Made by a program: the position numbers and the translations under genes. Source: an uncultured Flavobacteriaceae bacterium (GTDB lineage: Bacteria; Bacteroidota; Bacteroidia; Flavobacteriales; Flavobacteriaceae). Taken from it: a DNA stretch of 64,000 bases. Below the pieces are notes generated by a model. That model searched no databases, had not been told where the DNA came from, and saw only the letters and a program-made list of their open reading frames with translations. The number at the start of each line of letters is the position of its first letter. Position 1 is the stretch's first letter. The stretch spans positions 79,662 to 143,661 of the forward strand of contig CANMSB010000010.1 of NCBI GenBank assembly GCA_947500445.1. Reading direction: 5' to 3'. Positions 26,761-35,856 of this stretch are shown here, one piece after another.

Positions 26761-29064
26761 TCAACGCTTTAAGGTAAAATGTCCTTTAAAGGTTTCCCCA
26801 TCGGTATTTTCGAAAAGGAACCAATAATCCGAATCGGGCAACGGAGTTCCCCGATAAGTACCGTTCCACCCTTGCTCTTGGGCGAGCAGCCGTGCGACCA
26901 GCTTTCCATACCTATCGAATATCGCTACGGTCGACTCTGGAAAATGCTCACCTGCCCTTATTTTCCAAAAATCGTTGTGGCCGTCGGCGTTGGGCGTAAA
27001 AAACTTTTGGTATCCCAAGGCAACAACTTCCTTCATCATTCCCCCACAACCATTTTTGGCCCTAACATGTACCGGATACTTGCCCGGTTCAACTTTTAAA
27101 ACGGGACTGTCCTGAAATACATTACCATCTATGGAATATTGAAAATCTTCAGGGTTGTCTACATTAACGATGATGGACAGATCATCGGTAAAATGGTTGA
27201 CGGTAGTGGAAAAATCGTCCAGAACCGTTGCCGGAACAACATCAAAATAAATCGTATTGGAACAGTTGGTATCCCCAGTGGTATCCGTTACGGTTAAACT
27301 GAAGATTCCAAAACGTGTAATGGTCAAACCGCGCGAATTGGAAATTTCCTCGTCCGTACCATCGCGCCAAGACCAGGTAGCAAAAGCACCCCCGTCCAGC
27401 TCCAACATTGGATTATCAGGGCAGAGAACATACCTCTGCTCCAAAAGCGGTTCGGGAATGGGAAACACGGTGATACCGACCTCGGAAACGGCATAGCAAT
27501 TTTCCGACAACACATTGGTTACCCTGGCGAACAAACGTTCGTTGGGCACGGATGTCGCATATTCGGTTTTTAAAATCTCGCCCACATCGGTATTGGCTCC
27601 GGTTTCGTTGCGGTGGTAGGAAACTTCAAAAACCGTAGGGTCCTGCCCTTGCAACACTTGGTTGTCCAAAAGGGCCAAGTCAACAAAATATGTTCCGGTT
27701 CCATCAACATCACACAGGGCGTGTTCCGCTTCAAAAGCGGCCGCATTTTCATAAATGGTGATTACGGCATGCTCATCCTGAATTCGGGTATCGCGTTCCA
27801 AAGTTACACTTACATTATAGATTCCCGGGCTTTCATAAACATGACCCGGATTTGCAAGGTCCGATGTTTCGCCATCACCAAAATCCCAATAAAAACGAGT
27901 TTCCGGCTCAGCACCAATTACCGAAAAGGCAGTGGTATCCCCAAAACAAAATCCGTTTGCCTGTATGCCGGCATTAAAGTAAGAGGTGATGAACGGCGGT
28001 AGTCCAAAAGTACTGTGCCCTGTACCGAGCGAAACCGCATTGGCCATAAAACCACTATCCGCACCAGCTGCATCGGGGCGTTGGATGACCGCGAGTTGTT
28101 TTGCCCCAGCAACATAAATTTTACCATCTAGCGCCAATTGAAGCCCACCTGTGGTCTGTTCGGGTACGTTTAACGGAAAGACCGAGGCGGCCACATCAGG
28201 GGCATTGAGATCGAATTGATAAATATCTTCCTTAATAATGGAAGCGTAAAGATAGTTGGTTCTGGGCGAGAATTCCAGGCCGTAGAAATCCTTGATAGCG
28301 GATTGCATCAATACCTTTGGATTGGACACTTTTCCCGTAGCCGCATCAAAGTCGAGCAATTCCAGACCGACAAAGGAGTGACAAGCGGCTATTTTGCTCC
28401 CATCCGGCGATGTTTTAAGATAACCACGACTTTTAAACACATCTTCGTCCGAAGCGGGATAATCCAAACTGAAACCGACATTGCTGATCACCGGGTCGGT
28501 ACTCACACCACTTGCCGTGACCAAATAGGCCAGATAGGCATTCGATCCCCAATCGTGCGCCAGTACCCAAATATCGCTACCATTACGGTGCATGACCGCG
28601 GTCAACTTTTCGGTTACCAAAGGCCGGAGCGCAACATTTTTCTTTACAACATCGCCCGTTCCACTGTTGGCGTTCATGTCGATCTCCGAGTAATAGAGGC
28701 CGTCCCTCAATTGAAAATAGGTAGTAAACACGATATACCGATCAGCGTTGTCCGGAACCGGTACAATAATTCCCGATTGGGTACTGGAGGAGTGCCCTTT
28801 TAAATCACTACCGTTGGGCATGGGCAAATGGTCTTGCCCCCATACGGTAACCCCATCGGTATAAAACAATAGGTTTCCCTCTTCATCGGACATTGTGGCG
28901 CAACCTTCGGCAGTAGATAATGCCCCGTCTTCAAGCACGACCGGACTTCCACTATTGAAATCCAAGCCTGCGTTGTCTCCAAAATACCATACGGCGGCCT
29001 GCTGTTGGGCCTGTAATTGTTGCAACAACACCGTAAAGAACAGTACGATATATACTCTTTTCAA
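26761..29064 (-). CDS. Large secreted protein with PKD domain and type IX (type B) sorting domain
   Basis: A 767-residue surface or secreted protein: signal peptide, then a roughly 330-residue beta-propeller-like region (YFGDNAGLDFNSG, GIIVPVPDNADRYIVFT), a PKD domain around residues 385-440 (FYWDFGDGETSDLANPGHVY), Ig-like segments, and a C-terminal sorting domain with FFTPNADGHNDFW, IFDRYGKLV and LPDSDYWFLF. That C-terminus is the gliding-motility-associated type B signal for the type IX secretion system. Function of the passenger is unknown. Confidence 0.88.
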   Translation of the reverse strand: MKRVYIVLFFTVLLQQLQAQQQAAVWYFGDNAGLDFNSGSPVVLEDGALSTAEGCATMSDEEGNLLFYTDGVTVWGQDHLPMPNGSDLKGHSSSTQSGIIVPVPDNADRYIVFTTYFQLRDGLYYSEIDMNANSGTGDVVKKNVALRPLVTEKLTAVMHRNGSDIWVLAHDWGSNAYLAYLVTASGVSTDPVISNVGFSLDYPASDEDVFKSRGYLKTSPDGSKIAACHSFVGLELLDFDAATGKVSNPKVLMQSAIKDFYGLEFSPRTNYLYASIIKEDIYQFDLNAPDVAASVFPLNVPEQTTGGLQLALDGKIYVAGAKQLAVIQRPDAAGADSGFMANAVSLGTGHSTFGLPPFITSYFNAGIQANGFCFGDTTAFSVIGAEPETRFYWDFGDGETSDLANPGHVYESPGIYNVSVTLERDTRIQDEHAVITIYENAAAFEAEHALCDVDGTGTYFVDLALLDNQVLQGQDPTVFEVSYHRNETGANTDVGEILKTEYATSVPNERLFARVTNVLSENCYAVSEVGITVFPIPEPLLEQRYVLCPDNPMLELDGGAFATWSWRDGTDEEISNSRGLTITRFGIFSLTVTDTTGDTNCSNTIYFDVVPATVLDDFSTTVNHFTDDLSIIVNVDNPEDFQYSIDGNVFQDSPVLKVEPGKYPVHVRAKNGCGGMMKEVVALGYQKFFTPNADGHNDFWKIRAGEHFPESTVAIFDRYGKLVARLLAQEQGWNGTYRGTPLPDSDYWFLFENTDGETFKGHFTLKR

Positions 29065-29273
29065 AACACTAGTAGGTTAATGATAGGGCCGATTTGGGAT
29101 TGGCAATATCTATGAGAACCAAACGCACAAAATATCGTTTAAGTACATTCCATACCTCCATTCTATACCGATCATACTGTTAAAGTTTTGTGTCACCGGC
29201 CCTTTGATAGCCTTTTCCGGACCGTTTCCGTCCGTCTTGGTTTCCGTTCCGCTCCGCAGTTATGGAAAGCTCG

Positions 29274-29299
29274 TGCCATTTAAACTTTGAAATGGCATA
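29274..29299. repeat. Solo palindrome of TA-CCATTT family 1
   Basis: TGCCATTT-AAACTTTG-AAATGGCA, an 8-bp perfect inverted repeat matching the tip of copies A and B. No further element sequence is attached. It lies 72 bp before the YeeE-like gene; the rest of the 306-bp gap 29065-29370 shows nothing else recognisable. Confidence 0.55.
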
Positions 29300-29370
29300 A
29301 CTTCTGAACCCTAGGGTAACATTCGTTACCTAGCTCGAAACGGATTCTGAGTATCTTTATCAAAAAAAGT

Positions 29371-29928
29371 ATGGATTTCATTCTAGACCCTTGGCCGTGG
29401 TATGTATCCGGCCCTTTGATTGCCATAGTGATGCTGCTGTTGGTTTTTTTTGGTAAGACATTCGGAATGTCGTCCAACCTGCGTACCCTTTGTGCTATGG
29501 GTGGTGCCGGCAAACATGCCGATTTCTTCGCCTTTGATTGGAAATCCCAAAAGTGGAACCTAACCGTGGTGGCGGGAGCGATTATCGGGGGTTTTGTTGC
29601 CGTGACATTTTTATCCGATCAAAAACCCATTGCCTTAAACCCCGAAACGGTTGCAGCTTTGAGCGAGTTGGGGTTTGAAAAGGTCGGTGCGGCGCTTTTG
29701 CCCGGCGAACTTTACGATTGGGATCAGGTTTGGAGCGTCAAGGGCATGTCCATTATTTTAATCGCTGGCTTTTTGGTAGGGTTTGGTACCCGCTATGCCG
29801 GAGGATGCACCTCGGGACATGCCATTACCGGGCTTAGCAATCTGCAGTTGCCTTCATTGATCGCGGTAATCGGTTTTTTTATTGGTGGGTTGTTGATGAC
29901 CCATGTACTCTTCCCATTAATTTTTTAA
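29371..29928 (+). CDS. YeeE/YedE family sulfur transporter, N-terminal half protein
   Basis: A 185-residue membrane protein with about five helices. The family hallmark GTRYAGGCTSGHAITGL (the Cys-Gly-His motif implicated in thiosulfate relay) is near residues 140-160. YeeE (TsuA) of E. coli is a single polypeptide with two such halves; in many Bacteroidota the halves are separate genes, as here. One base separates its stop from the ATG of the partner gene. Predicted role is uptake of thiosulfate or another sulfur compound. Confidence 0.85.
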   Translation: MDFILDPWPWYVSGPLIAIVMLLLVFFGKTFGMSSNLRTLCAMGGAGKHADFFAFDWKSQKWNLTVVAGAIIGGFVAVTFLSDQKPIALNPETVAALSELGFEKVGAALLPGELYDWDQVWSVKGMSIILIAGFLVGFGTRYAGGCTSGHAITGLSNLQLPSLIAVIGFFIGGLLMTHVLFPLIF

Positions 29929-29929
29929 G

Positions 29930-30343
29930 ATGAAGTTTCTAAAATTTTTAAGTGTCGGTATATTGTTCGGTATCATCTTGGTGAAATCGGAAGCGGTATC
30001 GTGGTACCGTATTTATGAAATGTTCCGATTTGAAGCCCTGCACATGCATGGTATTATCGGGTCCGCAGTCGGTGTGGGTATGCTCGGGCTGTTCCTATTC
30101 AAACGAATGGGGGTCAAGGATGTGGCGGGAAACTCCATTGCACTTCCCCAGAAAAAGAAGTCCCTTATACGATACCTTGTGGGCGGCTCGTTATTCGGCC
30201 TGGGATGGGCGTTGGCGGGCGCATGCCCCGGTCCGATGTATGTTTTAATCGGTACCGGTAATTATAGTGTTGTGCTCTTAATATTTGCGGCACTGATCGG
30301 CACTTTTGCATACGGACTGGTGAAAGAAAAGTTACCGCATTAA
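29930..30343 (+). CDS. YeeE/YedE family sulfur transporter, C-terminal half protein (DUF6691-like)
   Basis: A 137-residue membrane protein with four helices. It carries the second-half motif GWALAGACPGPMYVLIGTG, the counterpart of the CTSGH motif in the neighbouring protein. The two presumably form one channel. Start is ATG immediately after the upstream stop. A strong bidirectional hairpin follows, separating it from the convergent M57 protease gene. Confidence 0.85.
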   Translation: MKFLKFLSVGILFGIILVKSEAVSWYRIYEMFRFEALHMHGIIGSAVGVGMLGLFLFKRMGVKDVAGNSIALPQKKKSLIRYLVGGSLFGLGWALAGACPGPMYVLIGTGNYSVVLLIFAALIGTFAYGLVKEKLPH

Positions 30344-30346
30344 AAA

Positions 30347-30374
30347 AGGGGGTCGTTTCCACGGCCCCCTTCAG
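30347..30374. terminator. Bidirectional terminator between convergent genes
   Basis: AAGGGGGTCG pairs with CGGCCCCCTT across a 6-nt loop, preceded by a run of A and followed by T-containing sequence. It lies between the sulfur-transport pair and the M57 protease, whose stops face each other. Confidence 0.7.
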
Positions 30375-30393
30375 TAGTATTAAAACAAAAAAC

Positions 30394-31239
30394 TTAGTAC
30401 AAAAAGTTCAATGCCGTAATATCGTTGTTGTTGAACTCACCGTTAACACCGTCGTTAAAGCAGGCCAACATAATGGAATTCGGATCAAATCCGGATGGTG
30501 TTCCTGGAATCAAGATCGCTCCCACTCCTGCACTACCTTCGTTCACGTTGTCACCACAGCTTTGACGGCTAAAGTAATCCGTATGACGGAAACCGATAGA
30601 ATGCCCCATTTCATGACAGATAACATGCTCGTTCACGTTGTTGGAGCTTCCGGAAAGCCCGTAAATTTGAATGAACTTAAAAGGATTTCCTCCTGAAGGA
30701 AAACCAGCCGACCCACCTGAAGACCCAGGATTGTTCACCGAATTGTCATAAATGACCATATCGGCGCTCGTAGAAGCCGCGAAAGTAAGGGTGAAACGGA
30801 TGTTCAAGTTCAGTCTATTGTAGTTATTGACCGCCCATTGCAAACCGGTTCTTCCAGCGCTGCTCAAAGCAAATTGACCACCGGTATAACCGATAACGCT
30901 GATCGTCTTGGGCTGACTGACCAAATTGGTGGTGCGATACTGTTCGCTCCATATTTCCATTTCCCCATCCTTCAAATTCTGCATGGCCTGAATTTGTTCT
31001 GTACTGAAGAAAAGATCTTCGACCATAACACCCTCTTGCGAACTTCCATCGGGATATTCGTTAACAAAAGGTACCGCAGCTTTACCGTTCAGGTAAAAGC
31101 CATCTAGTTTTGCTACCAAATCATCACTTACGGCATCCGAAGAAGCCACATCGGATTCGGTGTTGTCCTTCTCACAGGATGCGACCAAAACGACGGATGA
31201 CAAAGCAACCACTTTCATAAAGTTTCGTAATTTTCTCAT
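30394..31239 (-). CDS. M57-family zinc metalloprotease, lipoprotein
   Basis: A 281-residue lipoprotein (lipobox VLVASC near residue 22). The zinc site HVICHEMGHSIGFRHTDYF around residues 205-223 is the HExxHxxGxxH metzincin motif in the HEIGH-type form of family M57. The preceding domain includes AVNNYNRLNLNIRFTLTF and ADMVIYDN, also usual. Expected to be an envelope or secreted endopeptidase. Monocistronic, with a 276-bp AT-rich promoter region (31240-31515) shared with the divergent subtilase gene. Confidence 0.88.
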   Translation of the reverse strand: MRKLRNFMKVVALSSVVLVASCEKDNTESDVASSDAVSDDLVAKLDGFYLNGKAAVPFVNEYPDGSSQEGVMVEDLFFSTEQIQAMQNLKDGEMEIWSEQYRTTNLVSQPKTISVIGYTGGQFALSSAGRTGLQWAVNNYNRLNLNIRFTLTFAASTSADMVIYDNSVNNPGSSGGSAGFPSGGNPFKFIQIYGLSGSSNNVNEHVICHEMGHSIGFRHTDYFSRQSCGDNVNEGSAGVGAILIPGTPSGFDPNSIMLACFNDGVNGEFNNNDITALNFLY

Positions 31240-31515
31240 TTTTTAATACGATTTATGTTAATAATATATTAATGTCCAAACCTTGTGCACCAAGTTAAGA
31301 CACCGTTAAAATATTAACTTTTATCGATAAACCGCACTTTTTACTCAAAAAATCGACGAAATACTGCTGTTTTTGCCGATTTTTCCGCTATTTTGGGTTA
31401 ACATTTTTTAAGATTTGGTTTCCTACAAAAAAACGATACGTTTTTGGTCGAAAAAAAGATAAAAACACCAGATTTTCTTTTGAAAACCGATACTTTTAAA
31501 AGGTGAATACCTGCT

Positions 31516-34359
31516 ATGAAAAAGTGTTTTTGGTTTATGGCCCTTTTTGTCCAATGGTGTATCGGACAGCAAAAGATAGCTCCGATTTGGAGTTCTTTTG
31601 CCAGCGATAGCATCAGTATGGAACAAAGCGTTTCTTCAAAAAATGGCCAAAAAACATTTTTGGTGCGTTTCGCACATCCAATCAAAAGAGAACGCCTAAG
31701 GGACGAGGGGTATACATTAAAACGCTTTTTGGACCCGTACCACGCCATTGTTTCCATCACCGATACAGCTATCCTAAAAAAGAAAAAAGGACTTTCCGCA
31801 GTACCCGCAAACGATTGGTGGAAAGTAGCGGACCGCCTTATCCAGAACATCGGCAATACCAATAGTGCTCTACCCTATGTGACGACAACCGACAATGCGG
31901 AACGCACACTGGCGCTATTGGCCAAATTTCCGGATGTTACCATAGTACACCGTCATTTCAATACCATTTACTTCAAGGCAAGCACGGTTTCCTTTCTTTC
32001 AGAGCTTATGGCAGAACCGACTGTCCGCTATATCGGCAAGGAAACCCTTAAAACCGTCCCTGAAAGTACCGTAAGGGACTTGAACCCATCCATAAATAAT
32101 ATTCCAAAAATATACCGAGACCATCCCGAACTGAACGGCAATGGGATAACCGTTTCGGTAAAGGACAACAAGTTTCGCGAAGGGGATATCGACTTGATCG
32201 ATAAACTCACCGACTCCCCTTTGATCGCCGAAACGGTGGACGATCATGCTACTGACATGGCGACCATTATCGCCGGCCTGGGCAATTCCTCGATCAAGGG
32301 CAAGGGAATCGCCCCTGGGGCAAAACTACAATCCTCGGACTTTTCCTTGGTATCGCCAGACCCTGAAACCAACCTATCGTCGGCCGGTATTTTTGTGCAA
32401 AACCATTCCTACGGTACGGCCATCGAAAACTTTTACGGCTCGGTAGCTGCCGCATACGACGACCACACCTATACCCATTCTGAAGAACTACATGTTTTTT
32501 CGGCCGGGAATGACGGACAGGAAATTCCAACGGACGGCCCCTATGCAGACCTAGGTACCTATGGTAACCTTACGGGAAACTTTAAAATGGCGAAAAACAC
32601 CCTACTTGTAGGAGCTACCAATGAGGAAGGACAGGTGGTTTCGTTTTCGTCGAGCGGACCGACTTATGATGGTAGGGTCAAACCGGACCTCGTGGCCTAT
32701 AGCATTACCGGAACATCGAATGCTACGGCATTGACCTCTGGGGTAGCCGCGCTACTGCTCCAAGGGTATCAACAATGGTATGGCGAAACCCCGACCGCAG
32801 CCCTATTAAAAGCGGTATTGATCTCTACGGCCGACGACCTAAATTCCCCAGGCCCCGACCATCGTTCGGGCTACGGCGCGGTAAATGCGTATAAAGCACT
32901 GGAAAACATTAGATCGAACCGTTTTGTTACCGGTACAGTAGATGGGGGAACCGATCAAAATTTTACGATTACCGTGCCTCCCAATACCAAATTTTTAAAG
33001 GCGACCTTGGTATGGACGGATGCACCCGCGGAGGTCAATAGCAATAAGGCACTGGTGAACGATTTGGACCTTACCATTGTCGATGGCCAAAACAACACCT
33101 ATATGCCATGGGTATTGCGTACCGACCCTTCCTTATCGGCACTCGAAACAGCAGCGACCACCGGGATTGACCGTCTGAACAATGTGGAACAAATCCTGAT
33201 AACGGACCCGGCGCCCGGACAAATGGACCTTAGGGTATCGGGATTCGATATTTCTGGCGGCCCCCAAGCTTTTGCGATTGCCTATGAAGTACAAAACAAT
33301 GATTTTTTCCAATGGAACTATCCCGTAAGCGGGGACAACCTGCCCTATGATGGGGAAACCCTCAGCTATCTCAGATGGGAAAACAGCTTCGACCAGGAGT
33401 CCGGAATACTGGAAGTAAGCTATAACAACGGTGTCGATTGGGAAACAATCGCGGAGGAGGCATCACTGGAAGAAGGTTTTCTCCTATGGTCCCCGCCAGA
33501 GGGATTGAGTGCCACCGGTATCCTTAAAATGACCATTGGCACCAGGGAATACCTCTCCGATTCCTTTCAAATTTCCAGGGCTCCGACCATTAATGTTGCC
33601 TTGGATTGTAGGGACGCTGTGGAAATTACCTGGAACGCGCAAGAACAGGACGACGCGTACGAAGTTTATAATTTGAACGGGGCCGATCTTGAGCTCTTAT
33701 CTACCGTTAGGGACACGGCATTGGTCGTTAGCGTGCAGGAAATCGCATCGCCCTATTTTTCGATAAAACCCGTATTGAACGACGGAAGTTCGGGCATACG
33801 CAGCGAAACAATCGATTACCGCACCTTCGGCGGCCCTTGTTATGACGCTTCACTGATTGCCAATAAAAGCGAGGATGGTACCGGAGCGGCGCTTTCTATT
33901 GCCCTTAGCAGCCTTTATGAAGTAGCTACCGTGGCCATTGAGCGGCAACAAGGGGATGCCTTTGTCGAAATCGGCACGCTGGAAACCTTGGACGCCCGGG
34001 ATACGACATACTTCGACCCCATGCCCATTGAAGGCCTCAACCGTTATCGCATACGTATCGATCTTACCGATGGCACCGCTTTCTTTTCAGGGGAAGCCGA
34101 TCTCGTTTTTTTAAGGACCAATCCCTTTATAGCCTTACCGAACCCCATAAGCACGGGCATTACCGTCTATTCCGCTGATATTCCTGCAGATGAAGTATGG
34201 ATAGAAATTTATGACCTGACCGGAAAACAGGTATTCCGAAAAACGATAACGGAGGAACAGGAATTTGTGGTCTTGGATCAACTACGAACGGGAATGTACT
34301 TGATCAAACTGTTCACCTCAAGGGGAAGGACCAGTGCCCAACTGGTTTATAAAAACTGA
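31516..34359 (+). CDS. S8 subtilisin-like protease with type IX (type A) sorting domain
   Basis: A 947-residue secreted protease. Signal peptide, a propeptide-like region to about residue 190, then the S8 domain. Catalytic Asp is in VSVKDNKFREGD (about 216), His in DDHATDMATI (about 243), Ser in GTSNATALTSGVAALL (about 400); the usual GTSMA is GTSNA here. Beta-sandwich domains follow (PPNTKFLKATLVWTDAPAE). The last 75 residues (ALPNPISTGITVYS, WIEIYDLTGKQV, GMYLIKLFT) form the type A Por-sorting signal. So an exported, surface-attached endopeptidase. Confidence 0.92.
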   Translation: MKKCFWFMALFVQWCIGQQKIAPIWSSFASDSISMEQSVSSKNGQKTFLVRFAHPIKRERLRDEGYTLKRFLDPYHAIVSITDTAILKKKKGLSAVPANDWWKVADRLIQNIGNTNSALPYVTTTDNAERTLALLAKFPDVTIVHRHFNTIYFKASTVSFLSELMAEPTVRYIGKETLKTVPESTVRDLNPSINNIPKIYRDHPELNGNGITVSVKDNKFREGDIDLIDKLTDSPLIAETVDDHATDMATIIAGLGNSSIKGKGIAPGAKLQSSDFSLVSPDPETNLSSAGIFVQNHSYGTAIENFYGSVAAAYDDHTYTHSEELHVFSAGNDGQEIPTDGPYADLGTYGNLTGNFKMAKNTLLVGATNEEGQVVSFSSSGPTYDGRVKPDLVAYSITGTSNATALTSGVAALLLQGYQQWYGETPTAALLKAVLISTADDLNSPGPDHRSGYGAVNAYKALENIRSNRFVTGTVDGGTDQNFTITVPPNTKFLKATLVWTDAPAEVNSNKALVNDLDLTIVDGQNNTYMPWVLRTDPSLSALETAATTGIDRLNNVEQILITDPAPGQMDLRVSGFDISGGPQAFAIAYEVQNNDFFQWNYPVSGDNLPYDGETLSYLRWENSFDQESGILEVSYNNGVDWETIAEEASLEEGFLLWSPPEGLSATGILKMTIGTREYLSDSFQISRAPTINVALDCRDAVEITWNAQEQDDAYEVYNLNGADLELLSTVRDTALVVSVQEIASPYFSIKPVLNDGSSGIRSETIDYRTFGGPCYDASLIANKSEDGTGAALSIALSSLYEVATVAIERQQGDAFVEIGTLETLDARDTTYFDPMPIEGLNRYRIRIDLTDGTAFFSGEADLVFLRTNPFIALPNPISTGITVYSADIPADEVWIEIYDLTGKQVFRKTITEEQEFVVLDQLRTGMYLIKLFTSRGRTSAQLVYKN

Positions 34360-34446
34360 TACCAACTACCTAAGTAGATGATATAAATAGTTCTCGCGTA
34401 ATGCGAATACAGTTGCCAATTATAAAAAAGAAGTTGGATAGTCGTA

Positions 34447-34722
34447 TTACACGATTTCGGCACTGAGGCCTGCTTGGAGCAAACGGCTGCAACGTGGTTT
34501 CAAATCATCGTATTCCCCCGTTTTAACCGTGCATTTTCCATTATAATGTACAATTAGGGAACACTGTTCGGCCTGTTCCGGGGAGTGTTCACATACGGCG
34601 ATCAATGTTTCGATTACATGGTCAAAGGTGTTGACCTCATCATTGAAGAGTACGATCTCATTTTGTTTGACGGTCTCCTCCTCCAATAATACATCCTCTT
34701 GGTACTTTTCTTTGTAACCCAT
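34447..34722 (-). CDS. clpS: ATP-dependent Clp protease adaptor ClpS
   Basis: A 91-residue adaptor that hands N-degron substrates to ClpAP/ClpCP. Recognised from IVLFNDEVNTFDHVIETLI (the ND motif that grips the N-terminal residue) and EQAEQCSLIVHYNGKCTVKTG. It is the last gene of a minus-strand group with prmA and tpiA, an order common in this phylum. The gap to prmA is widened here by a repeat element. Confidence 0.95.
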   Translation of the reverse strand: MGYKEKYQEDVLLEEETVKQNEIVLFNDEVNTFDHVIETLIAVCEHSPEQAEQCSLIVHYNGKCTVKTGEYDDLKPRCSRLLQAGLSAEIV

Positions 34723-34903
34723 AACAATAACTTTAACGTTATACCTGTGGTTTCAAGATTAAATATAACCTTCTGAACTGAAAAAAAAACGCTTTCCGGT
34801 TTTTTTAACAGAATCATTTTGCGCTTAGGAATGTCAGTCCAGCGAGAAATACCGTGGGAAATTTCAGCACATAAGCACCAACATGTCAACTCTTTAGACC
34901 ATA

Positions 34904-35005
34904 ATACCATTTCTGATGTTAGTTTGCCCCTTAACACTTGTTCTTTTTCGCCTAAACAAAAAATCCCTGGTTTCTATTTGCGTATGCTAACATCAGAAAT
35001 AGCAT
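34904..35005 (-). mobile_element. Family 2 MITE-like element (copy G), overlapping the prmA 3' end
   Basis: Left end ATACCATTTCTGATGTTAG, right end the complement of ATGCTATTTCTGATGTTAG; homologous to copy F (22871-22979). TA precedes CC at the left; the right end shows two transitions (AGCAT for GGTAT). The right inverted repeat encodes the last nine residues and stop of PrmA. Confidence 0.72.
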
Positions 35006-35837
35006 AATGGGCCGCGACCCAATTATTTTTTTCACGATTTGACCGATACTCGAGCCCCGATAGTGACGCACGTTCGTTCACCAAGGGTAGGTCTTCTTCA
35101 AAAAAACCGCTCAGGAAAAGCTGTCCCCCCGGGCGCAAGGCCCCGGCATAGGAAGGAATATCGCTCAGTAAAATATTACGGTTGATATTTGCCAAGATGA
35201 GGTCGTACTTCTTTTCACCGATCAAAGCCACATCCCCCTCAAAAACCTGTATATGGGAGCAGCCATTACGATTTACATTCTCTTTTGCGTTTAAAAAACA
35301 CCAATGGTCTATATCTATCGCATCGATCGATTTTGCTCCCTTCATGGCTGCTAAGATGGCGAGCACCCCGGTTCCGCTACCCATATCCAAAACCGCTTTT
35401 TTTTGCATATCGTTGGCCAAAATATACGCCAGCATCATATGGGTGGTCTCATGGTGACCGGTACCAAAACTCATTTTGGGCATGATCACAATGTCGTATT
35501 CCACATCCACCTTGTCATGAAAGGGGGCGCGTACTACACAGGTATCGCCTACGCTAATGGGTTCAAAATGCCGCTCCCAGTTTGCGTTCCAATTCTCCTG
35601 TTGAATTTCACGTTTGGAATGGGAAAATTCGAAATCGGTATTCGACAGTATCGAAATTTTTTGAAGTACATCGGGGTCCCAATCTTCTTTTTGGATATAT
35701 GCCAGTACCCCATCTTCGTTTTCCACAAAACTTTCAAAACCCTCCTCGCCCAGCTCCGCAATCAAAATATCGCATGCGGGCTGTAAAGGGTTTACGTTAA
35801 AAACATACTCTACATAAACCGTATCCGTATCTGCCAT
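34974..35837 (-). CDS. prmA: Ribosomal protein L11 methyltransferase
   Basis: A 287-residue SAM-dependent methyltransferase acting on ribosomal protein L11. Start at the ATG of MADTDTVYVEYVF; a longer frame runs into tpiA. Methyltransferase motif I AVLDMGSGTGVLAILAAMKGA, motif DAIDIDHWCFLNAKENV, and the catalytic-type DLILANINRNILL are all present, with the PrmA-specific FGTGHHETTHMML. The C-terminus after WVAAHY (AISDVSIRK) is read from an inserted repeat; the ancestral tail was probably only three residues longer than AAHY. Nineteen bases from tpiA. Confidence 0.95.
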   Translation of the reverse strand: MADTDTVYVEYVFNVNPLQPACDILIAELGEEGFESFVENEDGVLAYIQKEDWDPDVLQKISILSNTDFEFSHSKREIQQENWNANWERHFEPISVGDTCVVRAPFHDKVDVEYDIVIMPKMSFGTGHHETTHMMLAYILANDMQKKAVLDMGSGTGVLAILAAMKGAKSIDAIDIDHWCFLNAKENVNRNGCSHIQVFEGDVALIGEKKYDLILANINRNILLSDIPSYAGALRPGGQLFLSGFFEEDLPLVNERASLSGLEYRSNREKNNWVAAHYAISDVSIRK

Positions 35838-35856
35838 CAAAAAAATAAAAGGTTGT

